64,000 nucleotides of DNA, from positions 248,001 through 312,000 of the forward strand of contig JBDSQB010000016.1 in NCBI GenBank assembly GCA_039930045.1, read 5' to 3'. This DNA is from Chthoniobacterales bacterium (lineage in GTDB: Bacteria > Verrucomicrobiota > Verrucomicrobiia > Chthoniobacterales > DASVRZ01). A program made the position numbers and the translations under genes. The notes under the pieces are model-generated. The model saw only the letters and a program-made list of their open reading frames with translations. It had not been told where the DNA came from and did not search any database. Positions 17,209-27,448 of this stretch are shown here, piece after piece. Position 1 is the stretch's first letter; each line of letters starts with the position of its first letter.

Positions 17209-18258
17209 TTAGACCGCAATCACCGGCGGCGCGCTGCTTGGGTTGAGCGTGCGATTTTCTGGAAACGGCTGGAGCGGCAGCGGCTCGTCGTGATCGAGAA
17301 ATTCGCGGCAGATGGCGAAAAAATCCGCCCGCGTATGGCAGCGGCGAATCTGATGGAGAAATTGTCCCGTCGGTTCGACTCCGGCTCCGATGAAGTTCAT
17401 GTATTTCTTCATCTTCTGCACCTGCGACGCCTCACGAATCGCCGGTTCGCAGACGGCTTCGTAAAGCGCCTCGATGTAGCCGAGCACGTCGCGTCCGGTC
17501 GGCAGAAACATCGGATCGCCTGCCAGCAGTTCGCGCACCTGGCGGAAGATCCACGGGTTGCGGATCGCGCCGCGTCCTAACATCGAACCGCGAGCGCCCG
17601 TTTGCCGCCAGACTTCCAGAGCGCGAGCGGCGGTGCTGATGTTTCCATTGGCCAACACGGGGCATTTCATCACCTCGGCGGCGTGCTGGATAAAGTCGTA
17701 ACGCACCTCGCTCCAATACATTTCCTTCACCGTCCGCCCGTGGACGGTGAGAAGGTCGAGCGAGTGTTTTGCCAATATGGGCAGGAGTTTTTCAAACGTG
17801 TCAGAGGTATCAAACCCGACTCTCGTTTTCACTGTGAAACGCACCGTGATCACCTCGCGTAGCGCACTGAGAATCGCGTCCACCTGAGCCAAGTCGCGCA
17901 GCAATCCGCCGCCCGCGCACTTCCGATAAACCACCGGCGCGGGACAGCCGAGATTGAGGTCGACGGCGACGATGGGAAGCTCCTGGAGGAGCCGCGCATT
18001 TTTCACCAGCGACGGAATGTCGTTGCCAATCATCTGCGCAATCACCGGACGCCCCGTCGGATTTTCCGTGATGGAGCGCTTGATGTAGGACTCCAGATGC
18101 GAGACCGGATGCACGCGAAAATATTCCGTGTAGTAAACGTCTGCGCCGCCGTAGTGCGCCATCAATTTCCAGAACGGCAGGTCGGTGACATCCTGCATCG
18201 GGGCCAGCGCCAGCACGGGAGTCGGGCCCGTTCTGGCGAATATTTCTGCGGCGTTCAT
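17209..18258 (-). CDS. tRNA-dihydrouridine synthase
   Basis: FMN-dependent reduction of uridine in tRNA D-loops. The 349-residue TIM barrel has LAPMQDVTDLPF at the start, the NLGCPAPVV active-site segment near residue 103, RKCAGGGLL, VKTRVGFD, VHGRT and LANGNIS, then GRGAIRNPWIF. It belongs to the Dus superfamily, close to DusB-type, but the subtype cannot be fixed. ATG at 18258 is preferred to a TTG one codon upstream. It lies six bases after the end of tamA. Confidence 0.92.
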   Translation of the reverse strand: MNAAEIFARTGPTPVLALAPMQDVTDLPFWKLMAHYGGADVYYTEYFRVHPVSHLESYIKRSITENPTGRPVIAQMIGNDIPSLVKNARLLQELPIVAVDLNLGCPAPVVYRKCAGGGLLRDLAQVDAILSALREVITVRFTVKTRVGFDTSDTFEKLLPILAKHSLDLLTVHGRTVKEMYWSEVRYDFIQHAAEVMKCPVLANGNISTAARALEVWRQTGARGSMLGRGAIRNPWIFRQVRELLAGDPMFLPTGRDVLGYIEALYEAVCEPAIREASQVQKMKKYMNFIGAGVEPTGQFLHQIRRCHTRADFFAICREFLDHDEPLPLQPFPENRTLNPSSAPPVIAV

Positions 18259-18264
18259 CAATGG

Positions 18265-20349
18265 CTAGAATGCCACGCCGAAGCTGAAATGAAAAGCGCC
18301 GCCGGACTCGCCCGGACGCGGGTCGGGATTGATCCCGTAGTCGAGCCGAAGGGGACCCACCGGAAGGTTGTAGCGAATGCCGACTCCCACACCGTAACGG
18401 AAGTCGGATGTGGAAAAGAAACTGCCATCGGCGGGCACATTTCCCGCATCAATAAAGGCCGCGCCCTTGATGTCGCCAAAGATGGGATATTGAAATTCTG
18501 CGTTGAGTATGGTCCGACCCAAACCGCCAAGCGGATAGGTGTTTAGGTAGAGCGGACCCAGCTGTCGTTCGTCGAAGCTTCTAACAGTCGTGCCGCCGCC
18601 GTTGAAGTAACGCTCGTCGATGGGCACATCGTTCACATCACTCGAAGTCATGTAGGCCGCCGTGCGTCCGCCGAGTGCGAGCAATCCCTTGCCAATGGGC
18701 AGGTAGTAGGAGACGCGCAACGACGCCCGCAATCCGCTGCCACCGCTGCTGATTTGCTCGTAAGCCAGTGAGGCGTCTGTAACCCAGCCCTCGCCGGGAG
18801 CGAGCGGGTTATTTCGGAAATCCAAGGTGCCGCTGATGCCCAATGTTAGTGTCTGATAATCGAGCGGTCCTAACAATAGCGGGTCATCTATTTCCAAGGG
18901 ACTCGCCTGCGAGGTTTTCAACTCGGCGAAGAGAGCGCCCTTGAGATTTTTTGTGAACTTCCGGTTGAGCTCGCCGCGCACGCCGAGATCGAAAATGGAG
19001 TAGCCGTCGTTGTCGATGGAACGCGAAAAAATCCGCAGCCGCAGCTCGTTGCCGCGCGTGATAAACCACGGATCAACATACTCGATCCTGCCCGTCAAAC
19101 CGCGCTGCGACATTTCAATGGAAGTCAAAAGCGGACGTCCGTAACCCAAGAGATTGCGGTCCTGAAAAGTCGCCCCGACAAACCCGCCTTCGTAGGTCGC
19201 AAAACCCGCATAGACGCCGAACTCTTTCGCCGGATTTTCCTTCACGTCGATGTCGAGCCGGATCTGGTTTCCATCAATCGGCACCTCTTTCAAACGGAAC
19301 TCCGAGAACAATCCGGTCGAGACCATTTCGCGATAGATCTCATTCATCTTCTCCGGCTCGTAAGTCTGACCGGCGAGCGAGGAAAAACGCTTCGGAATAA
19401 AGTCCGGTTTCAGCCGTTCGGTGCCGCGCACACTCACGCCGTCGAAGATAAAACGGTAGCCCGTGTTCACCACCAGCTTGAGATCGACCAGTCCGTGCTC
19501 CTTGTCGAAAATGACATCCGTGAGCGCGACCTCCGCCTTGAAGTAGCCCTCGGACTTCAATTCAAATTGGATTTCGCTCTGCATCGAATCCATTCGCAAA
19601 TCGGTCGCTGGAGCCTTCAAAATGTCCGCGAGTTTGAGTCGAATCCTAGCTTCGAGTTCCGGCGACGCGCCGACGATGTCGATACGGCGAAACCAATATT
19701 GCAAGCCTTCCACGACACTCACGCCGAGATTCGCGACGGACAGATCCGCGCTGTAGCCCACGGGCCAGGGCTCCACCTTCGCATCGAGATAACCCTCGGA
19801 ATGATAGAAGGATTCGAGCCGCGAAATGCCCGTTTCGATGTCCTGCTCGACATAGGGAAGCACCTTCAGAAACTTCGAGAAACGCTCGCGGGTCGTGCCC
19901 AGCAAAAAGTCATTCAGCGTCATGTTAGGATAATGATCATTCCCTTGGTAGGTGATCGGCCCGACATTGGTTAGCGGCCCCTCAACGATATTCAACTCGA
20001 GCGTGCGCCCGTCGTTGGTGATCTTCCAATCCACCATCGCAAAACCGTAGCCGTGGCGGCGATAGTACACCTCCACGTAGAAGGCCACGTCATCGGCTCG
20101 CGGCGGAGTGAGGCCGCGCGCCTCGATGCCGGAAATAATCTCGCCCGCAGCGGTGCGCAGATCCTCCTCCTGCACGCCCTTGATGCCGGAAAACCTAACA
20201 TCGACATGGACATTCTGGCGCGGCTCGGCCACCGGCGGCGCTTGGGAAAATTCCTGGTTGGCCGCCGTGGCGTCAGCCTTCGTCGCCTGCGCGATAACGA
20301 TGTGACTCGACTGCAAAACCGCTAGTACTGTGACGAGTAGTTTCTTCAT
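18265..20349 (-). CDS. TamA-like outer-membrane assembly protein (Omp85 family)
   Basis: The 694-residue protein has a signal peptide (1-20), about three to four POTRA-like beta-alpha modules (40-360; for example YQGNDHYPNMTLNDFLLG and FDGVSVRGTERLKPDFI), and a 16-strand-type barrel (about 370-694). The barrel bears the Omp85 signature GGTTVRSFDERQLGP and a terminal aromatic residue (GVAF). Pairing with TamB upstream points to a TamA role rather than BamA. Overlaps tamB by four bases. Confidence 0.88.
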   Translation of the reverse strand: MKKLLVTVLAVLQSSHIVIAQATKADATAANQEFSQAPPVAEPRQNVHVDVRFSGIKGVQEEDLRTAAGEIISGIEARGLTPPRADDVAFYVEVYYRRHGYGFAMVDWKITNDGRTLELNIVEGPLTNVGPITYQGNDHYPNMTLNDFLLGTTRERFSKFLKVLPYVEQDIETGISRLESFYHSEGYLDAKVEPWPVGYSADLSVANLGVSVVEGLQYWFRRIDIVGASPELEARIRLKLADILKAPATDLRMDSMQSEIQFELKSEGYFKAEVALTDVIFDKEHGLVDLKLVVNTGYRFIFDGVSVRGTERLKPDFIPKRFSSLAGQTYEPEKMNEIYREMVSTGLFSEFRLKEVPIDGNQIRLDIDVKENPAKEFGVYAGFATYEGGFVGATFQDRNLLGYGRPLLTSIEMSQRGLTGRIEYVDPWFITRGNELRLRIFSRSIDNDGYSIFDLGVRGELNRKFTKNLKGALFAELKTSQASPLEIDDPLLLGPLDYQTLTLGISGTLDFRNNPLAPGEGWVTDASLAYEQISSGGSGLRASLRVSYYLPIGKGLLALGGRTAAYMTSSDVNDVPIDERYFNGGGTTVRSFDERQLGPLYLNTYPLGGLGRTILNAEFQYPIFGDIKGAAFIDAGNVPADGSFFSTSDFRYGVGVGIRYNLPVGPLRLDYGINPDPRPGESGGAFHFSFGVAF

Positions 20350-23300
20350 TTGAAACGCAGAAGATAACGGACCTGGCCACGCACGCCGCCGGTGATGTCC
20401 AGATCGGCGAGCACCTGCCAGTGGTCGGTGAGCCGGAGGCGCGCGGTGGCGGATTCGCGTCCTGTTTTTGGATCGACATTGCCGACTTGCACGTCGATGC
20501 GATCACTCAGCGGACTCTGCTCGAAGCTCTGCTTTCGCTTGAAGATTTTGTTGTAGTATTTCTGGATGAACAGCGACCCGGCGCGTCCTGCCAGCAATTG
20601 CGGATTTTCCTGAATCTCAGTCTGCGTCACACCCGTGGCGAGCAATGTTAGAATGTCCTCCTGGGTAAGCGGCGGCTGACTGAGAAAAAGCGTCTGCGGC
20701 TTGGCGGCATCGCCCCAGATGTAGGCGTCGATGGTGTAGTCGCGCACCACGGATTTGCCGCGCAGATCGAGCACGGGACTAAGCGGCGGCAGGTCTTTGC
20801 TGAAATAGATATTGCCGTATTCGATGTCGAGCCGGCTGAAGGGCAGAGACGCGCGCAGCTTCGCGATGACCACGTTTCCATCGAGCGTCGGAGCGAGTCC
20901 GGTGCCGGCGAGTTTGAGGTCAATCAGCACCTCGCCATTGGCCAGGTTGCCGGTGACTTTGAAGGCGTCTTCCGTCTTGATCGCGATGTTAAATTTCCAA
21001 TCGCGCAATGGTGGCGTGGGAAAACTGAGGTTCGGTTTTTTGCCCGCAACCGCCGGAGCCGGGCGACCCGGAAGATTGATCGGCAGCACGTCGATCTCGC
21101 GGAAAAACCGGCTGTCGGTGATTGCAATCTTGCCGCCGACTTCGGCTGCATTCAGCGGACCGCGCACGGTTAGATCGAAGTTGGAACGCACGATCACCGA
21201 GTCATTTCTAACAAAGAGAATGCTTCGTCCTTGCAAGGCGATGTCGAACGTCGGCTCGGCCGGTTTGGTGAGATTGATCGAACCGCGCGCGGTGAACGGA
21301 CCGCCGGCCAGATCGCCCTTCACTTGCGAGAGGGTGAGCACATTGTTCTTGAAGTCGAGATTGGCGGTGAGATCACGCACATCCGGCAGGCTGTCGTCTC
21401 GGAAAATCAGCGAGCGAACATTCGTCCTCAATCCGCCCAGAAAACGCGGCTTTTCCAGCGTGCCCTCGACCGTGACATCGAGCCCCACCGTGCCGTCAAT
21501 GCGGTTGATCATTGCCACATACCGCGGCACAATCGCGAGCGAAGTCGGCGGCAGCACGACATGCGCGGCGATGGGCAAGTTAGGACTGATCGAGCCTGTG
21601 GAAATGATCGAGGCGAGTTCCAATGGAATGCTGCCCGAGAGCGTGATCGGCTGGAGCGACGGCTCGCGAATGTTGCCCGTGAGGTTCGCGCGCTGGTTGG
21701 CGATGGCGACGTTGATCTCGCCGGAAATGGGCTGGACTTGCTTTGCCTTGTCGCTCTGGACGTCCTGCATTTTCAACGCAATCACCGCGTCCAGATTGCG
21801 CAGCGAGCCCTTGGCCTTGACGTCGAGACTGACCCGGCCAGTCGCGGGGGGAATCATGCCGATGTCGGTGAAAAGACCGCCGAGCTGCACGTCTTTTCCG
21901 ACGAGATCGATCGCAATCGGCTCATCGAGCGGGAAACGTTTTTCGCTGTTGGAAATGTTCTCAAAGTCGATTGGCAGCGCGAGACTTCCCGCGAGCCGCA
22001 GCTCCTGATTTTGCGTGAGCTTGAGGTTGTCGATCTTCAAGACGCGGTTGAAATAGGAGATCGTGGTGGCCAGATTTCCTTTGCTAGTACTCAGGTCGAT
22101 TTGCGGAAACTCGGCCTGTGTCGGCGTGTAATATCCGGCGGTGTGGAGTTGGATTCCTTTCACCGAGGCGTAGGCGGCGTCCTTCACATCCAGCGAGAGC
22201 CGGCCTTCGTGCTGACGCTTGCTGAGGAGGCCAGTTCCATTCCAATCGAGCTGGATCGTGCCGGCGAGCGGCGTGTCTTTCATCGACTCGCCCATCAGTG
22301 GTTTAAACTGCACCAGATCGGCCAGTCGTGTGCTCACCTGGGCGGCGTAATGATCCTTGCTAACCAAGTCAAATTCGCCTGTCGCCTGAATGAAACTCTC
22401 GCCCGGCATGTCGAGCAAAAACTGGCTCAAACGCGCCACGCCATTGGCCGCAGACGCGTCGATGGCGAGCGTGCCGAGAGCGACGCCTTTGTGGCCGAGT
22501 TCGATGGCCTCGACCTCGAGCCGGCCCTCGAGCTGGGCCGTTGCCCAATGCAAATGTCCGCTGCCTTGGGCGCGTCCGGTGATGATCGGACTGGCGGGAT
22601 CGACGGAGAATTCGTTGAGCGCGGGGCCCTTGATCTTCAAGGTTAGATCGAGCAGGCCGGGCAGGGGACCGGCGGGTTTTTCTTGAAAGACAAACGTGCC
22701 GGTGGTGCGCACGGAATTTTGCCCACGAACGATCTCGACAGACTCGATGTTAGCTTTTTCATTCGTCGATCTCACCACCGCGCCGACGCGGTCGATCTGG
22801 TAGCCGCTGATTTTGAGCGCACTCGTGGAAATGTTCGCCACGATGCCGCTGTTTTCCCACCACGGTTTCTCCCAGTCGATAACACTGGAACTCGACTTGG
22901 AAAACGTCGCCGTGGCCGTCGCTGAGTCGAGTGTGAGGTTGCTCACGGCGAGCGCAGTTAGGTTCGAATCGAGCTTCGCCTGGATCTGCGACGGCGACGC
23001 CTTGACCGTTGCTGTGACGCTGGCCGAACCGGTCGCATCGGGAATGAGCGCGCCAAAATCTGGCAGGTTCGCCGATAGCAAAACATCGGCCAGCAGCGGA
23101 TGTGCCCTGGTGTTTTTTCCCGGCAACTGCACCGTGCCGCCGAGAGTGACCCATTCCTCGCCCTTTAGCAGCGCGGTCTCGGAAAGCAGGAGATGGCCAT
23201 TGGTGATCACGCCCTTCACCGCCGCTGTGTCAAAGGCCGTTTTCCCAAACGCGGGTTTGTTAACGTGCAAATTCAGGCCGCCGTTCCAAGTCGCCAAATC

Positions 23301-24215
23301 GCCAGCCTGACCGTCGATGCGCACGTTGAGCTGATCGAGCACGCCAGCGAGTTGCAGCGTGGGGCTCACAAACGCCGCGACCTGCGGGAGATCGATCTGA
23401 CTGCCGGCGACAGCGAGCGTCATGTTGCCCGTGGTGTCCATGTTAGTCAGGGAAAAATCGGCCGACAACGTGCCGCCAAAAGTCTGTGCTGCGAGCTGCG
23501 CGGTGAGTTGCTGCTCGCCCAGTTTCGAGGCGTTGACCTGCAACCGCGTGATGGCGAGATTGTCCAGAATGACTAGGTTCTCCAGAATCAGATCGCGGTT
23601 GTGATAAGACGTCTGGCCGTGGAGATGATCGAAGGTGCGATAGGCGGGAATCGCAAGATGATCGATGCTCACGACGCCCGCCTGATCGGGCAGGAGGGTG
23701 AGGTTGGCGTTGTCGAGAGCGAGCAGGCCGGTGGGCGTTTCGACTTTCACTCGAATGCCCCGAATATCGACGAGCCGTGGGAAGGGAATGGCAAACGAGC
23801 CGCTCTTTTTCTTCGGCTTCGGTGGTGACGGTTTCGTGGCGTCGAGCTCCAGGTCGAGATCGTGCACCTCGACGCTTTCGATGAAGTTGGGCAGACCCTT
23901 TGTGAGCCCGTCCCAAGGATGATAACGCAGGGCCAGCCGGTCGAGTGTGAGCTTTTTCAGCGGTCCCGGCTCCAGCACGCGGACTTTGACTTTGGACAAT
24001 TCGAGTGAGGTAAATATCGTCCCATCGAGTTGGTAGGCGATCTGCATGTGGCCGGATTTTTCCGCCATGCCGACGCCCCAATTTACGAGTCCGAAGATGA
24101 TCACCCGATGAAAGACGGCGAGCAGCAGAATCAGCACGCCCAGCGTTCCCAAGATCCGACGAAGCCAGCACCTCCGCGGTTTTTTTAGGGGAATCGTCGG
24201 GGCGTTTTCATCCAT
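20346..24215 (-). CDS. TamB-like translocation and assembly protein (DUF490)
   Basis: A 1289-residue protein with one membrane anchor at residues 18-38 (LGTLGVLILLLAVFHRVIIF) and a very long beta-rich periplasmic body of AsmA/TamB type. The C-terminal 300 residues contain the DUF490 hallmarks, ending in ATARLRLTDHWQVLADLDITGG and LLRFK. TamB-like proteins bridge the inner and outer membranes and are implicated in lipid transport and outer-membrane protein insertion. The start overlaps no gene; its promoter should lie in the 122-base region shared with yihY. Confidence 0.9.
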   Translation of the reverse strand: MDENAPTIPLKKPRRCWLRRILGTLGVLILLLAVFHRVIIFGLVNWGVGMAEKSGHMQIAYQLDGTIFTSLELSKVKVRVLEPGPLKKLTLDRLALRYHPWDGLTKGLPNFIESVEVHDLDLELDATKPSPPKPKKKSGSFAIPFPRLVDIRGIRVKVETPTGLLALDNANLTLLPDQAGVVSIDHLAIPAYRTFDHLHGQTSYHNRDLILENLVILDNLAITRLQVNASKLGEQQLTAQLAAQTFGGTLSADFSLTNMDTTGNMTLAVAGSQIDLPQVAAFVSPTLQLAGVLDQLNVRIDGQAGDLATWNGGLNLHVNKPAFGKTAFDTAAVKGVITNGHLLLSETALLKGEEWVTLGGTVQLPGKNTRAHPLLADVLLSANLPDFGALIPDATGSASVTATVKASPSQIQAKLDSNLTALAVSNLTLDSATATATFSKSSSSVIDWEKPWWENSGIVANISTSALKISGYQIDRVGAVVRSTNEKANIESVEIVRGQNSVRTTGTFVFQEKPAGPLPGLLDLTLKIKGPALNEFSVDPASPIITGRAQGSGHLHWATAQLEGRLEVEAIELGHKGVALGTLAIDASAANGVARLSQFLLDMPGESFIQATGEFDLVSKDHYAAQVSTRLADLVQFKPLMGESMKDTPLAGTIQLDWNGTGLLSKRQHEGRLSLDVKDAAYASVKGIQLHTAGYYTPTQAEFPQIDLSTSKGNLATTISYFNRVLKIDNLKLTQNQELRLAGSLALPIDFENISNSEKRFPLDEPIAIDLVGKDVQLGGLFTDIGMIPPATGRVSLDVKAKGSLRNLDAVIALKMQDVQSDKAKQVQPISGEINVAIANQRANLTGNIREPSLQPITLSGSIPLELASIISTGSISPNLPIAAHVVLPPTSLAIVPRYVAMINRIDGTVGLDVTVEGTLEKPRFLGGLRTNVRSLIFRDDSLPDVRDLTANLDFKNNVLTLSQVKGDLAGGPFTARGSINLTKPAEPTFDIALQGRSILFVRNDSVIVRSNFDLTVRGPLNAAEVGGKIAITDSRFFREIDVLPINLPGRPAPAVAGKKPNLSFPTPPLRDWKFNIAIKTEDAFKVTGNLANGEVLIDLKLAGTGLAPTLDGNVVIAKLRASLPFSRLDIEYGNIYFSKDLPPLSPVLDLRGKSVVRDYTIDAYIWGDAAKPQTLFLSQPPLTQEDILTLLATGVTQTEIQENPQLLAGRAGSLFIQKYYNKIFKRKQSFEQSPLSDRIDVQVGNVDPKTGRESATARLRLTDHWQVLADLDITGGVRGQVRYLLRFK

Positions 24216-24337
24216 GTCAGAGTCGTATCAGGGTTAAAAGGAGTCAGGGCGGAATTATTTTTCTCGGCGTAAATCGGCTTTGATAGCTATTTTGGCGGTA
24301 TGCGAATCAGCCGTCCGGGGAGAATAACCGCGCCAAT

Positions 24338-25225
24338 ATGGTAAAAGCAAATGCCTCTGGCAATCCTTCCGCTCTCATTCGACTCTGGCGGCTAGTCAGC
24401 ACCTCGATGCTGCGCTACAACGAGATCGACGGCGAGCAGCGCGCGGCATCGTTTGCCTATTACGCGTTTTTCTCGCTCTTCCCGCTGATTGTTCTTTTGG
24501 TGACGACCGTCGGCGGCAGCCTGCTGAAAGATCAGGCCACGGCTTCGCGCACCGTCACCGACATGTTGCAGCAATACATCCCGCTCTCGCCGGTGGATCA
24601 ACTCGCTATCGTGAAAACGGTGGACGGCTTCATTGCTGGCCGTGGCTCCGCTGGAGTGGTCGCCTTCGTCACACTGGCCTGGAGCTCGCTGCGTTTTTTC
24701 CAAGCCCTCACTCGCGGGGTGAATCGCGCCTGGGGCACGAAGGAATATTCCTGGTGGCATCTCCCGATCAAGAACCTCGGCATGGTCGCGCTCTTCGCCA
24801 GCGGCATGGTGCTCGGCGGGATTTTGCCGACCGTGCTCACCGTCGTCCGGCGTTTCACTCCCCAGAAAATCTGGGTCATCCCCATCTTCTTCGACATCGC
24901 CTTGTCCGCCGTGCCATTCGTCATTCTCTTCTACGTCATCCTGCTTTTTTACAAATACGCGCCGCGCACCCAAGTCTCGATCCGCGATGCCGTGCTCCCT
25001 GCGCTGAGCATCGCCGTCATGCTGAAAATCGTGCAATATTTCTTCGGCATCTACCTGCGCAGCTACAGCAATTTCAACATCATCTACGGCACCTTTGCGG
25101 GCGTGATGGCCCTCATGCTCTGGATTTACATCACCGGCTCATTGCTCATCTTCGGTGGCTGCCTCTGTGCCGTGCGCAAGGAAATGAAAGTCGCCGCCGG
25201 AGTCAGCCGCCGCCGGAAAAACTAA
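24338..25225 (+). CDS. YihY/BrkB family membrane protein
   Basis: A 295-residue inner-membrane protein with about six hydrophobic segments and family motifs: RAASFAYYAFFSLFPL near 36-51, WSSLRFFQALTRGVNRAW, and YGTFAGVMALMLWIY near the end. Once annotated as RNase BN, the family has no settled function. Divergent from tamB; the ATG at 24338 lacks a clear ribosome site. Confidence 0.9.
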   Translation: MVKANASGNPSALIRLWRLVSTSMLRYNEIDGEQRAASFAYYAFFSLFPLIVLLVTTVGGSLLKDQATASRTVTDMLQQYIPLSPVDQLAIVKTVDGFIAGRGSAGVVAFVTLAWSSLRFFQALTRGVNRAWGTKEYSWWHLPIKNLGMVALFASGMVLGGILPTVLTVVRRFTPQKIWVIPIFFDIALSAVPFVILFYVILLFYKYAPRTQVSIRDAVLPALSIAVMLKIVQYFFGIYLRSYSNFNIIYGTFAGVMALMLWIYITGSLLIFGGCLCAVRKEMKVAAGVSRRRKN

Positions 25226-25270
25226 CGATACATCCGCCGGGCGAAAACCCTGCGAACTAGGGTCGTATTT

Positions 25271-25357
25271 ATGATCACAATGCTACTCGTTTACCTTGCC
25301 ATCATGGGTCTTTTCATCGGGGCATGGTCCCGGGGATTGCCCGACCGGCGCCAGTAG
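25271..25357 (+). CDS. Possible 28-residue single-span membrane micropeptide
   Basis: ATG at 25271, TAG at 25355-25357. The product begins MITMLLVYLAIMGLFIGAW, a plausible membrane helix, followed by the basic tail SRGLPDRRQ (positive-inside). No ribosome site or homologue is known to me. It lies in the short gap between yihY and the CAP-domain gene and is listed only as a candidate. Confidence 0.25.
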   Translation: MITMLLVYLAIMGLFIGAWSRGLPDRRQ

Positions 25358-25414
25358 GGAAAAAAAGTTTTTACCGGGCTGAAGTTAGGCCCGTCCTGTG
25401 CTCTAATAGTGCGC

Positions 25415-27445
25415 ATGACTAAGCCCGGGACTCACATGGCCATCAGATTTCTCATCTGCGGCCTGCTCGGCTTCCTTCTCGCCAATGCGACGGCGCAGTT
25501 GTCCGTCAATCCCGTGAGCCGCGAGGAGAGCCGCATCTTCTACGAGGCGATCTATCCCGTTTCGGAAAACATCGCCTCCGGTTGGAATGGCGACGTCGCC
25601 GTCGGAGACGCCGGGACCACCACCTCCGCCTTCAAAAATGCGGTCTATCTTCGGGTTAACTATTTCCGGGCCATGGCTGGCGTTCCCGGCGGCATCGTGG
25701 ACAACGCCAGTTTCAGCGCCGGAGCCCAGCAGGCGGCGTTGATGATGTCCTCGAATGGAAAACTCAGTCATACGCCGACCAGCGACTGGATCAATTACTC
25801 CTCCGCTGGAGCCACTGCCGCTGGCAAATCCAACATCGCCCTCGGCAACACTGGCAGCGACGCGATCAATGAATACATGGAGGACAGCGGCGCGACCAAC
25901 ACCATGGCTGGCCACCGCCGCTGGATTCTCTACCCGCAATCCACCCGCATGGGTACTGGCGACGTCCCGGCCACCGGCAGTCTTTTCTCCGCCAACGCCC
26001 TCTGGGTCCAAGACTCCACGACCTTCAGCCTGTCGCGCCCGACCGTGCGAGATACCTTCGTGGCCTGGCCGCCGAAGGGTTACGTGCCTTACACCGTCAT
26101 CTATCCGCGCTGGAGCTTTTCCTATCCGGGCGCGAATTTTTCCAGCGCCAGCGTCAGCCTCCAGCGCAATGGAAGTCCTGTCTCAGTGACCAAGGAAACC
26201 ATCGCCAACGGCTACGGTGAAAACACGTTGGTTTTCATCCCCGGCAACCTCGATCCCGATAACTGGCCCGGTCCCGTTCGCCCGAGCGCCGACACTGCGA
26301 CCAGCGTCACCATCAGCAACGTCGTCATCGGCGGCACCGCCCGCAGCTTTTCCTACACCGTCACCGCCTTCGATCCACTCAAACCCGGCTCCGGCACCGT
26401 CACGCCCGTCATCAGCGGACCGTCCGCCCCCGTCGTTGGAACGGCAAACGCCTACAGCGTCAACGCACTCCCGCTCGCCACCGGTTACCAGTGGAAACGC
26501 AGCACCTTCGCCACCTACAACACCGTCACTGGAGCCGAGGCCGACGGCCTGGTCAGACCTACAGGCTACAGCGTCCGCGACAACACCGTCCAGGCATCCG
26601 GCTCTTACTCGTATCACCTCGCGCAGCCCGGCTTTGTGACCAGCCAGTTTGTCCTCAACGCCCCCATCGTTCCCGGCAGCGGAGCCGCATTGAACTTCCA
26701 AAGCCGCCTCGGCTACGCCACCTCCGACCAAGTCGCCACCGTCCAGGTCTCCCTCGACAACGGCCTGCTCTGGGACACCCTTTGGACGCAACCCGGCACC
26801 GGCGGCGCGGGCGAGGGAACCTTCCAATCCCGCACCATCTCCCTCGCCGCCTACTCCGGACGGGAAATCCAGATTCGCTTCCTCTACAATCGCGGACACG
26901 GCTCCGCTTACCCTCAGACCAGCGAGGGCGTCGGCTGGTATGTTGATAACATTTCCCTGTCCGGCACGCAGACCCTCGGCGGCAGCACTTTGAGCGGGAT
27001 CAGCGCCAGCCAGAGCTACAGCTTCACCCCGTCGTCGGCAGGCACCTACGCGTTGCAAGTCCGCCCGCAGGTCTATGGAAACTACCTCCTCGGCTGGAGC
27101 GCCATCCGCAGCGTCAGCACCAGCGGCACGCCACCGCCAGTCGTCCAGAACCGCATCGTCCGCCTCAGCGGCTATCTCGCCTTTGGCACCCGCCGGGTCC
27201 GCACTCGCAACTACCGCACCCTCACCATCTGGAACGACGGCAACGCGCCACTCACCGTCAGCTCCATCGGCTATCGCAGCGGCTTCAGCGGCGCTTGGTC
27301 CGGCGCCATCGCCCCCGGCGGACACCAGAACGTGCGAGTCATCTTTCGCCCCACCTCGCGCCGTTCCTACGTGGGCAACGTCACCGTCCGCTCCGATGCC
27401 ACGGGCGGCGTCAACATCCTGCGCATCTCCGGTCGCGGACGCTAA
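25415..27445 (+). CDS. Secreted CAP-domain (SCP/PR1-like) protein with C-terminal ASH/HYDIN-like module
   Basis: A 676-residue exported protein. The signal peptide ends near ANATAQ. Residues about 35-170 form a CAP domain: YLRVNYFRAMAGVPGG, helix-type AAQQAALMM, GKLSH with a candidate active-site His, and GHRRWILYP. The middle (300-560) is Ser/Thr/Gly-rich and carries an immunoglobulin-like region, WYVDNISLSG. The last 100 residues (RIVRLSGYLAFGTRR to the end) resemble an ASH-type beta sandwich seen in choice-of-anchor proteins. Start is ATG 25415 or 25436. The function is unknown. Confidence 0.8.
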   Translation: MTKPGTHMAIRFLICGLLGFLLANATAQLSVNPVSREESRIFYEAIYPVSENIASGWNGDVAVGDAGTTTSAFKNAVYLRVNYFRAMAGVPGGIVDNASFSAGAQQAALMMSSNGKLSHTPTSDWINYSSAGATAAGKSNIALGNTGSDAINEYMEDSGATNTMAGHRRWILYPQSTRMGTGDVPATGSLFSANALWVQDSTTFSLSRPTVRDTFVAWPPKGYVPYTVIYPRWSFSYPGANFSSASVSLQRNGSPVSVTKETIANGYGENTLVFIPGNLDPDNWPGPVRPSADTATSVTISNVVIGGTARSFSYTVTAFDPLKPGSGTVTPVISGPSAPVVGTANAYSVNALPLATGYQWKRSTFATYNTVTGAEADGLVRPTGYSVRDNTVQASGSYSYHLAQPGFVTSQFVLNAPIVPGSGAALNFQSRLGYATSDQVATVQVSLDNGLLWDTLWTQPGTGGAGEGTFQSRTISLAAYSGREIQIRFLYNRGHGSAYPQTSEGVGWYVDNISLSGTQTLGGSTLSGISASQSYSFTPSSAGTYALQVRPQVYGNYLLGWSAIRSVSTSGTPPPVVQNRIVRLSGYLAFGTRRVRTRNYRTLTIWNDGNAPLTVSSIGYRSGFSGAWSGAIAPGGHQNVRVIFRPTSRRSYVGNVTVRSDATGGVNILRISGRGR

Positions 27446-27448
27446 ATC

